This document shows, piece after piece, positions 1 through 5,347 of a stretch of 11,407 nt of DNA. Made by a program: the position numbers and the translations under genes. The DNA is from UBA8958 sp964571695 (GTDB lineage Bacteria; Desulfobacterota; Syntrophia; Syntrophales; UBA8958): positions 1 through 11,407 of the forward strand of contig CAZNDG010000064.1 in NCBI GenBank assembly GCA_964571695.1, in the 5' to 3' direction. The first letter of the stretch is position 1, and every line of letters starts with the position of its first letter. The notes beneath the pieces were generated by a model. That model searched no databases. It was not told the origin of the DNA and worked only from the letters and a program-made list of their open reading frames with translations.

Positions 1-125
1 TTGCAAAACTGGGGGCTAACCCACCAGCCTCGTTACAATAAAACGGGAATTCAGGGTTCAAGGAATTCATCTACAAATGGTGACTGCCGACATGTCATTT
101 GGGCTAAATATTACGGATTGAAAGC
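1..125. other. Gene-free left edge, possible cassette remnant
   Basis: I see no supportable gene here. Read on the minus strand it follows directly after the attC-like site at 126-181, so it would be the start of the next cassette in the array. An imperfect inverted repeat near the edge (arms in about 8-16 and 20-28, CTGG/CCAG type) could be part of a further recombination site cut by the window boundary, but its outer boxes do not match well. The plus-strand reading frame across this stretch has no ribosome site and runs antisense into the next gene. Confidence 0.3.
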
Positions 126-181
126 TTTTAACGAAAAGATCAGCCGGAGCGCAACGTTCGGCTGTATTGCCTTTGTTGGGT
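126..181 (-). repeat. attC-like integron recombination site
   Basis: Read on the minus strand, the left outer box is ACCCAAC (175-181), a perfect match to the RYYYAAC consensus. The right outer box is GTTAAAA (126-132), one base off GTTRRRY. Between them lies a stem CAGCCG (159-164 complement) / CGGCTG (141-146 complement) around a 12-nt loop. The total of 56 bp is typical of short attC sites. The upstream gene's last codons and its stop (140-142) lie inside the site, which is common for cassette genes. The box at the start of this cassette, GTTAGGT at 830-836, is complementary to ACCCAAC except at one position. Confidence 0.55.
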
Positions 182-823
182 TTTCATTTTTATTTCTGAA
201 TATATAATCGTCGGGCTACCCCATGTATAATCTTTTATGTGTGGCGGTTTTATTACCACATTTTTTTCGAGCCATGACCAGAACGATTTTACCTCGCTAA
301 GCACGGTATCAATTCTTATTTCGTGACCTCCGACAATTAGTTGATATTTGCAAACATAATTCGCAGCAAAACGATCGTAAACAATGCCCGGCAAGCTCAT
401 ATTCTGCGTTGCCTGATTTGAAAAGAGGGTATAGTTGCGGCCTTCATGAATCCATGATATAGCTCCCAATATCGGATAGTCGATGGTATCATTCTTCATT
501 AAATCACCACGCATATGCTGCAGATAGTTTCGACACTCTTTAACTGGTTCGACTGTTTTTCCCAGTCGTTTTAGTTCGGGAAGATCTTTTCTAATCAAGG
601 TCATAGCTGAGACGATTTCATGGAAACGATGGAAATAATCGATAAGACCTAACGCAGAGATATAGATACTGGTAACAATTGAAAGGTCTTTCTTTATTTT
701 ATCCGCGTCTATTGCTTGATTTGTCCCATTTTCGAGGTTGGCATAAAGATGGTCGAGGATTAAGAGGCATTTTTTTGCTGTATCATAAAGGACAACAAAT
801 TTTTCTTGTGGGTTTCGTTTCAT
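140..823 (-). CDS. Hypothetical protein with a HEPN-like RNxxxH motif, probably cassette-borne
   Basis: A 227-residue protein that I cannot assign to a named family. The first 110 residues look all-helical and end in R98-N-x-x-x-H103, in the segment ECRNYLQHMRGDL. This is the RNxxxH signature of HEPN-superfamily ribonucleases, which act as toxins or effectors in many defence systems. The second half looks like a beta-rich domain with no known motif. The start ATG at 823 lies 6 nt after GTTAGGT (830-836), whose AGGT could serve as the ribosome site. It begins 15 bp after the stop of the gene upstream on the same strand, so the two are probably co-transcribed. The last 14 or so residues (KTQQRQYSRTLRSG) are encoded by the attC-like site at 126-181, so the native C-terminus may have been shorter. 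The HEPN call rests on one motif and the helical context; a chance match is possible. Confidence 0.6.
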   Translation of the reverse strand: MKRNPQEKFVVLYDTAKKCLLILDHLYANLENGTNQAIDADKIKKDLSIVTSIYISALGLIDYFHRFHEIVSAMTLIRKDLPELKRLGKTVEPVKECRNYLQHMRGDLMKNDTIDYPILGAISWIHEGRNYTLFSNQATQNMSLPGIVYDRFAANYVCKYQLIVGGHEIRIDTVLSEVKSFWSWLEKNVVIKPPHIKDYTWGSPTIIYSEIKMKTQQRQYSRTLRSG

Positions 824-829
824 TTCATG

Positions 830-844
830 ACCTAACGATTAGCC
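830..844 (-). repeat. Collapsed attC site (outer boxes without body)
   Basis: On the minus strand this reads GGCTAA-TC-GTTAGGT. GGCTAA (839-844) is the exact complement of TTAGCC, the first six bases of the cassette that starts at 1390. GTTAGGT is a perfect GTTRRRY box that opens the next cassette. The 50 or so bases that should lie between the two boxes are missing. The stop codon TAA of the 176-residue gene is part of the first box. Confidence 0.45.
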
Positions 845-1369
845 TTTATTGTCTTTATGCTCTCTGATTTCTATCTGTATTGGCTTAATGTTTATTTCAA
901 CCAGTCTATTAATAAGCTTTTTTTCAATTTCGCGCGGATCTATTTCAATATTTTCAGGCCACTGCTGATCAGAATAGATTTCAATCTCTTCACGCTTGGT
1001 GGTTATCTCTTCACGACGGAGCTTATCGACCTCTAACCGCAATTTTTCTTTGTTAAGATTCCAGTTAGAGATTTTTTCAAATATTTGTAACAAAATCCAT
1101 ATAGCTCCTAGAGAAGGAATAACTACCTCTAAAATAAGTGGCGATTCCTTAATGATTCTTAATGCACGAATTCTATGTTCTTTTAATATTGGTCGTCCTT
1201 TTCTATACCAAAAGTATCTATTGAAATGATAATTTGAATAAAGCTCCTTATTTGCGATGATAACAGAAAAGTCGTGCGTTAACTCTATATCGTACAACAT
1301 ACTTGATATATCCAAAAGGTATGGCTCTTTATCCTCATGAAATTTAATCGTCATTACATATTCAGTCAT
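839..1369 (-). CDS. Hypothetical single-TM protein with coiled coil
   Basis: A 176-residue protein of unknown function. Residues 1-75 are soluble and contain a conserved-looking stretch (LYDIELTHDF, then FWYRKGRPILKEHR) followed by SPL. Residues 77-97 form one hydrophobic helix (LILEVVIPSLGAIWILLQIF), likely a membrane segment or buried helix. Residues 104-130 are charged and heptad-like (NKEKLRLEVDKLRREEITTKREE), a probable coiled coil. The tail has a second short domain. The start ATG at 1369 has AGAGGA about 8 nt upstream. It lies between an attC-like site (1385-1451) and the collapsed site at 830-844, so it fills one integron cassette. Its AT-rich composition contrasts with the GC-rich block at 4 kb. 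A membrane-anchored partner of a neighbouring effector is a guess from context only. Confidence 0.6.
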   Translation of the reverse strand: MTEYVMTIKFHEDKEPYLLDISSMLYDIELTHDFSVIIANKELYSNYHFNRYFWYRKGRPILKEHRIRALRIIKESPLILEVVIPSLGAIWILLQIFEKISNWNLNKEKLRLEVDKLRREEITTKREEIEIYSDQQWPENIEIDPREIEKKLINRLVEINIKPIQIEIREHKDNKG

Positions 1370-1384
1370 TTTTAATTTCCTCTA

Positions 1385-1451
1385 GGCTAACGGAAGCGTA
1401 ACCGGCTGGCGCGGGTCTTTGCGCCAGTCCGCGTTTACTCACTGGTTATAC
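1385..1451 (-). repeat. attC-like integron recombination site
   Basis: Minus-strand reading: left box GTATAAC (1445-1451), then a 67-bp imperfect palindrome, then right box GTTAGCC (1385-1391). The core stem is CTGGCGC/GCGCCAG (1421-1427 and 1406-1412) with an 8-nt loop, and weaker pairing continues outward to the AAC/GTT ends. GTATAAC is the exact complement of GTTATAC at 2452-2458, in front of the same cassette's gene, as expected if the 5' and 3' ends of one excised cassette share a recombination site. The DUF2971 stop codon (1452-1454) abuts the box. The next gene starts 15 bp downstream. Confidence 0.6.
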
Positions 1452-2435
1452 CTATCGTTTGAAAAAGAATTGGTCTGCATCTTCAATGGTAGTCGGCTCG
1501 ACCTTAAATTGATATGCATGTGCCTTCATCTTGAAATAAGGAATATTTTTTGATTTGCATATTTCCACTAGAGTACCTTGGTCTTCAGGCCTAATTTTGG
1601 CACCCATATACAGTGCTATAGGTTTGCCCATGCAATATGATTGCTCTTTATCCATGATTCCGTTTGCAAAAAGCAATCTCCACTCCCTTTCGTACTGCCA
1701 ATCTGTAGCCTTGACTAGTGCAGCTTTATTTAAATAGAGGTTGTTGAAGCCTTCATGGTCGATGCCATTAAGGATATGTTCTGTTGCGTCTACCATGTTG
1801 TCCGAGTAAATAACTGGGTATAGAAATCTTGCCCTAAAATCACCATAAGGGATACTTTTAATGTCATATTCTATGCAAAACCCCTTATGATAATTTGCGT
1901 AATGCGACCACATTAGCATTGAATCTATTCTTTCTGAAAAAGAGCACAGCTTGAAAGCACTTGACATTTTCTTTGAGCTATCCTTTACCATATCTTCATT
2001 CATTTTTCGCTGCGCTGCCAGAAGCGCAGATTTTATTCCCTCTCTATTTTCTTCCGGTTCCTTGGATAACATAGCATCCATGAAAGAAATGATTGAGTCA
2101 TCACTTTGTAATATTTTTTCTAGCACTTCCTTTCCAAGCTGATCTTGCAATCCCTTTTCTTTGAAGAATTGAGGTAAGTACTCTTTTGCTAGTACTCTTG
2201 ATAATGCATCTTGGTCCATGGTGTGGGCACAGTCATAAGGATCATTAAAATTACTGGGGTCAGATAGCCAAACAGTATCTTCTTGTAAATTCCGTAAAGA
2301 ACACGTATTTAATTCCCGATATTTGAATATTGACTTAGGAAGGTGATGGTGTTTGAGCATGAAAGCCCCTTCTATGTTCATTTTTCTCCTGTCCAAAGGG
2401 AATATCATTTCGACAAACTGATCAATCCATTCCAT
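1452..2435 (-). CDS. DUF2971 family protein
   Basis: A 327-residue DUF2971 protein. Family hallmarks are visible: a lysine/tyrosine-rich entry segment FKYRELN (37-43), FNDPYDC (63-69), the central CSFSERIDSMLMWSHYANYHKG block (164-185) followed by FCIEYD, and a W-x-YEREWRLLF segment near 246-256. DUF2971 proteins are widespread in accessory regions and often associated with phage defence islands; their biochemical activity is not established. The ATG at 2435 follows AGGGG with a 6-nt gap. A second ATG at 2381 follows AGGAG with a 4-nt gap and gives a length nearer the family norm (309 residues), so either start is possible. It is bounded by GTTATAC at 2452-2458 and an attC-like site at 1385-1451, so it forms a complete integron-type cassette of about 1.07 kb. 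Confidence 0.85.
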   Translation of the reverse strand: MEWIDQFVEMIFPLDRRKMNIEGAFMLKHHHLPKSIFKYRELNTCSLRNLQEDTVWLSDPSNFNDPYDCAHTMDQDALSRVLAKEYLPQFFKEKGLQDQLGKEVLEKILQSDDSIISFMDAMLSKEPEENREGIKSALLAAQRKMNEDMVKDSSKKMSSAFKLCSFSERIDSMLMWSHYANYHKGFCIEYDIKSIPYGDFRARFLYPVIYSDNMVDATEHILNGIDHEGFNNLYLNKAALVKATDWQYEREWRLLFANGIMDKEQSYCMGKPIALYMGAKIRPEDQGTLVEICKSKNIPYFKMKAHAYQFKVEPTTIEDADQFFFKR

Positions 2436-2449
2436 CTTGTTCCCCTTTT

Positions 2450-2458
2450 GCGTATAAC
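2450..2458 (-). repeat. GTTATACGC box at the start of the DUF2971 cassette
   Basis: This 9-mer on the minus strand lies 15 bp before the DUF2971 ATG. Its first seven bases are complementary to the left box of the attC-like site after that gene. The same 9-mer recurs on the plus strand at 11142-11150, overlapping the end of the FRG gene. No palindromic attC body is visible on its upstream side, so it could be an array-entry (attI-like) junction or a damaged site. Confidence 0.45.
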
Positions 2459-2465
2459 CAATGTT

Positions 2466-2487
2466 TATATGGATCGGTATAAAAACC
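2466..2487. repeat. 22-bp direct repeat, copy 1
   Basis: Matches 2600-2621 at 19 of 22 positions around the shared core GGATCGG. The copies are 134 bp apart, upstream of the first cassette gene. Copy 2 overlaps the end of the small ORF at 2585-2695. It may reflect a duplicated gene end or paired recombinase sites near an integron entry point; the sequence alone does not decide. Confidence 0.5.
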
Positions 2488-2584
2488 CAAACACCCCAAT
2501 ATTTGCCGTATAAGACGCCAACGCAAATTGTGATTTTTAGAACATATACTTTAGCATATCTTATAGTTACGCGTGATAATTGTT

Positions 2585-2695
2585 TTAATCATGGTGTTTT
2601 ATAAGGATCGGCATAAAATCCTCTGTGAGTGCCGAATCGGCAATAAAAAAATCCCCGCTCTTTTTAAGAAACGGGGTATATTTTAGCCAGGCCAT
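2585..2695 (-). CDS. Possible 36-residue small protein
   Basis: A short open frame (MAWLKYTPFLKKSGDFFIAD, then a 16-residue tail ending in KHHD) that I do not recognise. Support comes from expression signals: GGAGGG ends 4 nt before the ATG, and a perfect TATAAT box lies at 2712-2717, though no good -35 stands 16-18 bp before it. Against it, a hairpin followed by seven Ts (2645-2676) falls inside the frame and could instead be a terminator. It may be a truncated gene start, a small accessory protein, or a leader over the promoter that drives the cassette genes downstream on the same strand. Confidence 0.35.
   Translation of the reverse strand: MAWLKYTPFLKKSGDFFIADSALTEDFMPILIKHHD
2600..2621. 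repeat. 22-bp direct repeat, copy 2
   Basis: Partner of the copy at 2466-2487, in the same orientation, with three mismatches. It encodes residues near the C-terminus (FMPILIK) of the possible small protein at 2585-2695. The first copy could encode a similar FIPIHI segment in one frame, which would fit a duplicated gene tail. Confidence 0.5.
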
Positions 2696-2711
2696 ATTTC
2701 CCTCCAACATG

Positions 2712-2717
2712 ATTATA
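2712..2717 (-). promoter_or_regulatory. TATAAT -10 box, candidate promoter toward the cassette genes
   Basis: A perfect -10 hexamer on the minus strand, 17 nt before the ATG of the 36-residue ORF and upstream of the DUF2971 gene on the same strand. No convincing -35 hexamer lies at the usual distance; the best nearby, TTGGAA, is only 13 bp away. Cassette genes normally lack their own promoters, so an outward promoter here would be useful to the whole array. Confidence 0.35.
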
Positions 2718-2819
2718 CGGGATGTAACTTTTCCAATTGCCTTTTATATGTAACGTTTCACTATCACAATTTTCATTTGAAATCTACAATATCGATGATA
2801 TTTTCAGTTTTACCGCTTT

Positions 2820-2937
2820 CAGGAAGGAGACGGTTGGCAGGCGTCGCGTCAGGGTATTCCGCTGCCCCATGGACCGGCACCGCCTTTGCTTTTCTTCACA
2901 CGGCCCTTGAATTCCTCCTCATTCCCTGACCACCATC
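2820..2937. repeat. GC-rich repeat, left copy
   Basis: Bases 2836-2869 match 3908-3941 with two differences, including GGCAGGCGTCGCG. Bases 2856-2884 match 4002-4030 exactly (29 bp). Looser similarity continues to about 2937, matching about 4050-4080 (a CCTCC-AT-CCC-GACC pattern). The copies flank the winged-helix/nucleotidyltransferase pair in direct orientation. No frame across the repeat looks like a gene. Confidence 0.7.
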
Positions 2938-2955
2938 CCGAGATGGGTTTCCATT

Positions 2956-3254
2956 TCATGCAGGATCTTGAATCTTTGATATCTGTTCAAGGCATTTCTT
3001 GAGTCGTGGCAACCTGGCCTGACTTGCACGATCGGGTAGCAGATGTCCGGGAATCGCATCGAGAAAGTCGCTGTTTCTCAACAGCGTCCTGAATGCCGCG
3101 GCCAGATAATTTTATCGGGTGAGCTTAAGATTTCGGAAACGATTTCGGGTCGTCCATCAATGACTGTAATGATGTCTTCCTTTTCCCTCAGGTCGCCAAG
3201 TCGTTTGGCTACATGGATGAGCATTCTGATATTGATATCTTTGCTGTTGATCAT
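2956..3254 (-). pseudogene. Nucleotidyltransferase remnant with internal deletion and frameshift
   Basis: The ATG at 3254 overlaps the stop of the winged-helix gene by 4 bp (ATGA), so the two were translationally coupled. The first frame runs 58 codons: an N-terminal start (INIRMLIHVAKRLGDLRE) joined directly to what looks like a C-terminal segment (KEDIITVIDGRPEIVSEI). In the nucleotidyltransferase family that I recall beside such regulators, these segments are separated by about 130-150 residues holding the GG and DxD catalytic motifs; here that middle is absent. The frame then ends at 3078, but adding one T in the ATTAT run near 3104 restores a continuous tail (IYLAAAFRTLLRNSDFLDAI, then PGHLLPDRASQARLP) ending at 2956. 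The protein is almost certainly inactive. The family identity is from memory and should be checked by search. Confidence 0.6.
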
Positions 3255-3763
3255 GACGATCCGAAGCGAGCTTTCAGTTCCTTGATGGCGACTTCTCGTT
3301 CACGTGCTCTGCCGTCGCGAATAGCATCGACGATAGCGAGCAATTCATAAAGCGATTTATCTTTCAGCGCTGCCTTCGGAACTGATTTATACAGGGGCGA
3401 AAATTCATAGCCGCGGGTATCACCATCGGGATCCGGCCAAACGGGTGGAGGTTCATTAGTCTGGGAAATAATGTTCTTGAGCGGCGGTGCGGCATATCCC
3501 GTCGGAACCCCGCGGGTCAAGCCACCATGATCTGGTGAGAAAGCGTATTTGACACCGTGAATGAGAAATTCTTCCAGTGACTTTTTTAGGGGACGTCCTT
3601 TCGGCGAATCCATCAGACGGGCGGCAACAGCGCGTTTGATCCCGGCATGAACTTCTGAGGTGCTCATGATCAGGTCGCCAGACAGGGATGAGTATGACCA
3701 TTGGCCTTCACCGATGGCAATCAGCTTCAAGAGTATGTATATATCCTGTGGTTTCAGATTCAT
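3251..3763 (-). CDS. Winged-helix DNA-binding protein, partner of the nucleotidyltransferase remnant
   Basis: With the start at 3763 the product has 170 residues. The N-terminal 70 (MNLKPQDIYILLKLIAIGEG, then WSYSSLSGDLIMSTSEVHAG, then IKRAVAARLM) form a typical winged helix with the recognition helix at MSTSEVHAGIKRA. The rest contains LLKxxxEFLIHGVKYAF-like helices, GGLTRGVPTGYAAPPL, PPPVWPDPDGDTRGYEFSPL and a charged C-terminal helix (ELLAIVDAIRDGRAREREVA). An in-frame start at 3886 exists, but it lacks a ribosome site, adds 41 residues atypical of the family, and would run through a perfect palindrome (3774-3792) better read as an operator. The stop overlaps the next gene's start by 4 bp. 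I infer that it is the regulator, and possibly the antitoxin, of a two-gene toxin-antitoxin-like module whose second gene is destroyed. Confidence 0.75.
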   Translation of the reverse strand: MNLKPQDIYILLKLIAIGEGQWSYSSLSGDLIMSTSEVHAGIKRAVAARLMDSPKGRPLKKSLEEFLIHGVKYAFSPDHGGLTRGVPTGYAAPPLKNIISQTNEPPPVWPDPDGDTRGYEFSPLYKSVPKAALKDKSLYELLAIVDAIRDGRAREREVAIKELKARFGSS

Positions 3764-3773
3764 GGCTGCATTG

Positions 3774-3792
3774 TATTCGCGATTCGCGAATA
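3774..3792. promoter_or_regulatory. Palindromic operator candidate before the winged-helix gene
   Basis: TATTCGCG and CGCGAATA form a perfect 8-bp inverted repeat around a 3-bp centre, ending 10 bp upstream of the ATG at 3763. Its position just before a DNA-binding protein gene suggests self-repression. It also argues for the shorter gene start. Confidence 0.5.
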
Positions 3793-3894
3793 GCGCAAGA
3801 TATATTTTGCTTCCATATGACGCTTGTGCCTTCAAATTCAAAAGTTTCCGTATGAAGACTATTCTATAACCATTAAATGAACTCATGTCAGAAG

Positions 3895-4085
3895 GGCAGA
3901 GGCGGTAGGCAGGCGTCGCGCCAGGGCATTCCGCTGCCCCAGCCCTGTCACGCCGCCTGCATTCTCATATTGCCGCGCTCAGGCAAGGGCGTCGCCGTCC
4001 AATTCCGCTGCCCCATGGACCGGCACCGCCCTTGCGATGCCTCGCGCGGCGTTCATATTCCTCCCAATGCCCCGACCTCCACCTC
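3895..4085. repeat. GC-rich repeat, right copies
   Basis: Two partial copies lie here in tandem: 3908-3941 and 4002-4030, both sharing ATTCCGCTGCCCCA with the left copy at 2856-2869. The second also shares ATGGACCGGCACCGCC and looser sequence to about 4080. Together with the left copy they bracket the winged-helix module and grade into the GC-rich block to the right. Confidence 0.65.
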
Positions 4086-4925
4086 GGTAAGGCAAGGGAC
4101 TCGCGAGGAGGATGGCGGCGTTGCAGTCGCCGGAGTCGCGCCGAAGCGTCGCTCCTTGCCGTCTTTGTGCACCGCCGCCATCTTATTATTCCCCCGCCCT
4201 CCCTCGCGGTTGCCATCGTCCGTCGGGGCCGGGCTTCGCTCGCCCCTCCGGCCGCTTTGCTCCCGCGCCCGTCCGCCCCGTGGGGCTCCCTCTTCGCCTC
4301 CGGGGTAGGCCGGACGACCGCTGCGCGGCAACTGGCTCACCCCTCCGGCATTTTGTACTTTTCTTTTGCCCGGTACCGGCAGACGTCGCGCTGCTCCGAC
4401 TGCCGGTACGCGGGCTTTTTGAGCGGCTGTCTCCGCGACCGCAAAACCCCGCGGACGCGTCGCCCCGCCGCAATTAGGCGGTGCTCCGTCCCGTCGGCAG
4501 ACACACGCTTTGCGGTGACTGCCTCGGTCCTCCAGTTTTTGAGATCCCTTGCGCCTGCTCCCGGCGCGACCTCACTGCGCGTGGACGCCCCGTTTCGCAG
4601 GCTTATGCGCAGTCGGCTCCGCGACCTGCGGACGCTCCGCTTTCCTGCGCCAAGGTGGCCCGACTTCCGCCTGTCACCTCCTGCGTCGGAGACAGGCGGT
4701 CACGGGCGATTATTTTCTTTGCTTGGCGGGGCGCCACGTTCGCGACGCCTCGCCTTGCCGGTCGTCGTGACTCGCCCGCCGCTTTGCTCCGGACGAGACA
4801 CGTCTCCCTCTATGCGCCCTTGCCCTCGAAACCGCTGCCGCGGATTCCAGGGCACCGGACGGTCCCTCCCTGCGGTTGAGACCGTCCGGTCGGGCGCTTT
4901 GCAGAATGAAACCGCTGTCAAAAGA
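4086..4925. other. Very GC-rich block with strong hairpins, no credible gene
   Basis: About 840 bp of very C/G-rich sequence unlike its neighbours. Overlapping reading frames exist in nearly every frame on both strands, as expected from the scarcity of A/T stop codons. None has a ribosome site or a recognisable domain; their products are Arg/Pro/Ala/Ser-rich and low in complexity. At least three perfect hairpins are present: 4373-4382 with 4400-4409 (10 bp, 17-nt loop), 4667-4675 with 4691-4699 (9 bp, 15-nt loop) and 4854-4864 with 4880-4890 (11 bp, 15-nt loop). Short motifs recur, such as CCGCTTTGCTCC-like strings near 4251 and 4780 and TTTTCTTTGC/TTTTCTTTTGC near 4361 and 4713. It may be a dispersed repeat element or a structured RNA. 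Confidence 0.55.
4854..4890. repeat. 11-bp perfect inverted repeat
   Basis: ACCGGACGGTC (4854-4864) and GACCGTCCGGT (4880-4890) pair perfectly around a 15-nt loop at the right edge of the GC-rich block, just before composition drops to normal. There is no T-run after it on either strand, so it is not a simple terminator. It could mark the boundary of the element. Confidence 0.6.
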
Positions 4926-5028
4926 TGTCAATAGATGAAAATTGTGGTCAATGAGAGGTGATCGAGGAATGATTCGGTGCTGCCTTAGGCAAAGGTTACG
5001 ATGACATGGCCGCGACAACTTCCCGGGG

Positions 5029-5346
5029 TCAAACGGTCAGCTCTTGTAATACTTCCGGACGCAGCTCTGCTATTTTGATCAATGTCTTTGCCGCCCCGGA
5101 TGGTTCACGCCGCCCCTGTTCCCACTGTTCCAGCGTTCGCTTCGATACGCCCATCAGTGCCGCAAATTGACTTTGGGAAAGACCTGTCTTCATACGCGCC
5201 ATGGCAACTTCTGTCTTTGGTGTGATGACAGACCGTCTCCCGCCCCCGGCCTTGATTTCGTCTATGCTGTCCAATACTTCCTTCCAGATGTCCCGCTTCG
5301 CCTCATGGCGTTCAAGATCTTTGTCTGACAATTTTCGCCCTTTCAT
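5029..5346 (-). CDS. XRE-family antitoxin (HigA/NadS-like)
   Basis: A 105-residue protein with an N-terminal helical region (1-35) and a C-terminal helix-turn-helix of the XRE/HTH_3 type at about 48-100: VAMARMKTGLSQSQFAALMG then VSKRTLEQWEQGRREPSGAA. The LSQSQFAALMGVS-TLEQWEQGRR-PSG pattern is characteristic of HigA/NadS antitoxins, which bind and neutralise a RelE-fold ribonuclease and repress their own operon. Its ATG at 5346 lies one base after the toxin's stop, so it is the second gene of a toxin-first operon, as in higBA. Length and motifs are complete, so it looks functional. The operator at 5662-5680 is its probable target. Confidence 0.88.
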   Translation of the reverse strand: MKGRKLSDKDLERHEAKRDIWKEVLDSIDEIKAGGGRRSVITPKTEVAMARMKTGLSQSQFAALMGVSKRTLEQWEQGRREPSGAAKTLIKIAELRPEVLQELTV

Positions 5347-5347
5347 A

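Noticed and set aside
1..40. A fourth attC site at the left edge
   Set aside because: An imperfect CTGG/CCAG palindrome and GTTAGCC/TTGTAAC boxes are present, but spacing and box complementarity do not fit and the site would be cut by the window edge.
1..207. Plus-strand 68-codon frame at the left edge
   Set aside because: Starts with TTG at the window edge, has no ribosome site and runs antisense through the attC-like site and the end of the HEPN-like gene.
2645..2676. Rho-independent terminator on the minus strand (CCCCG/CGGGG stem followed by seven Ts)
   Set aside because: Not listed as a firm terminator because it lies inside the possible 36-residue ORF and its stem is only 5 strong pairs; it could still be an attenuator or real terminator if that ORF is not a gene.
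3877..5018. Many overlapping reading frames of 70-300 codons in the GC-rich block
   Set aside because: They occur in nearly all frames on both strands, lack ribosome sites, give low-complexity Arg/Pro/Ser-rich products and reflect the scarcity of stop codons in GC-rich DNA.
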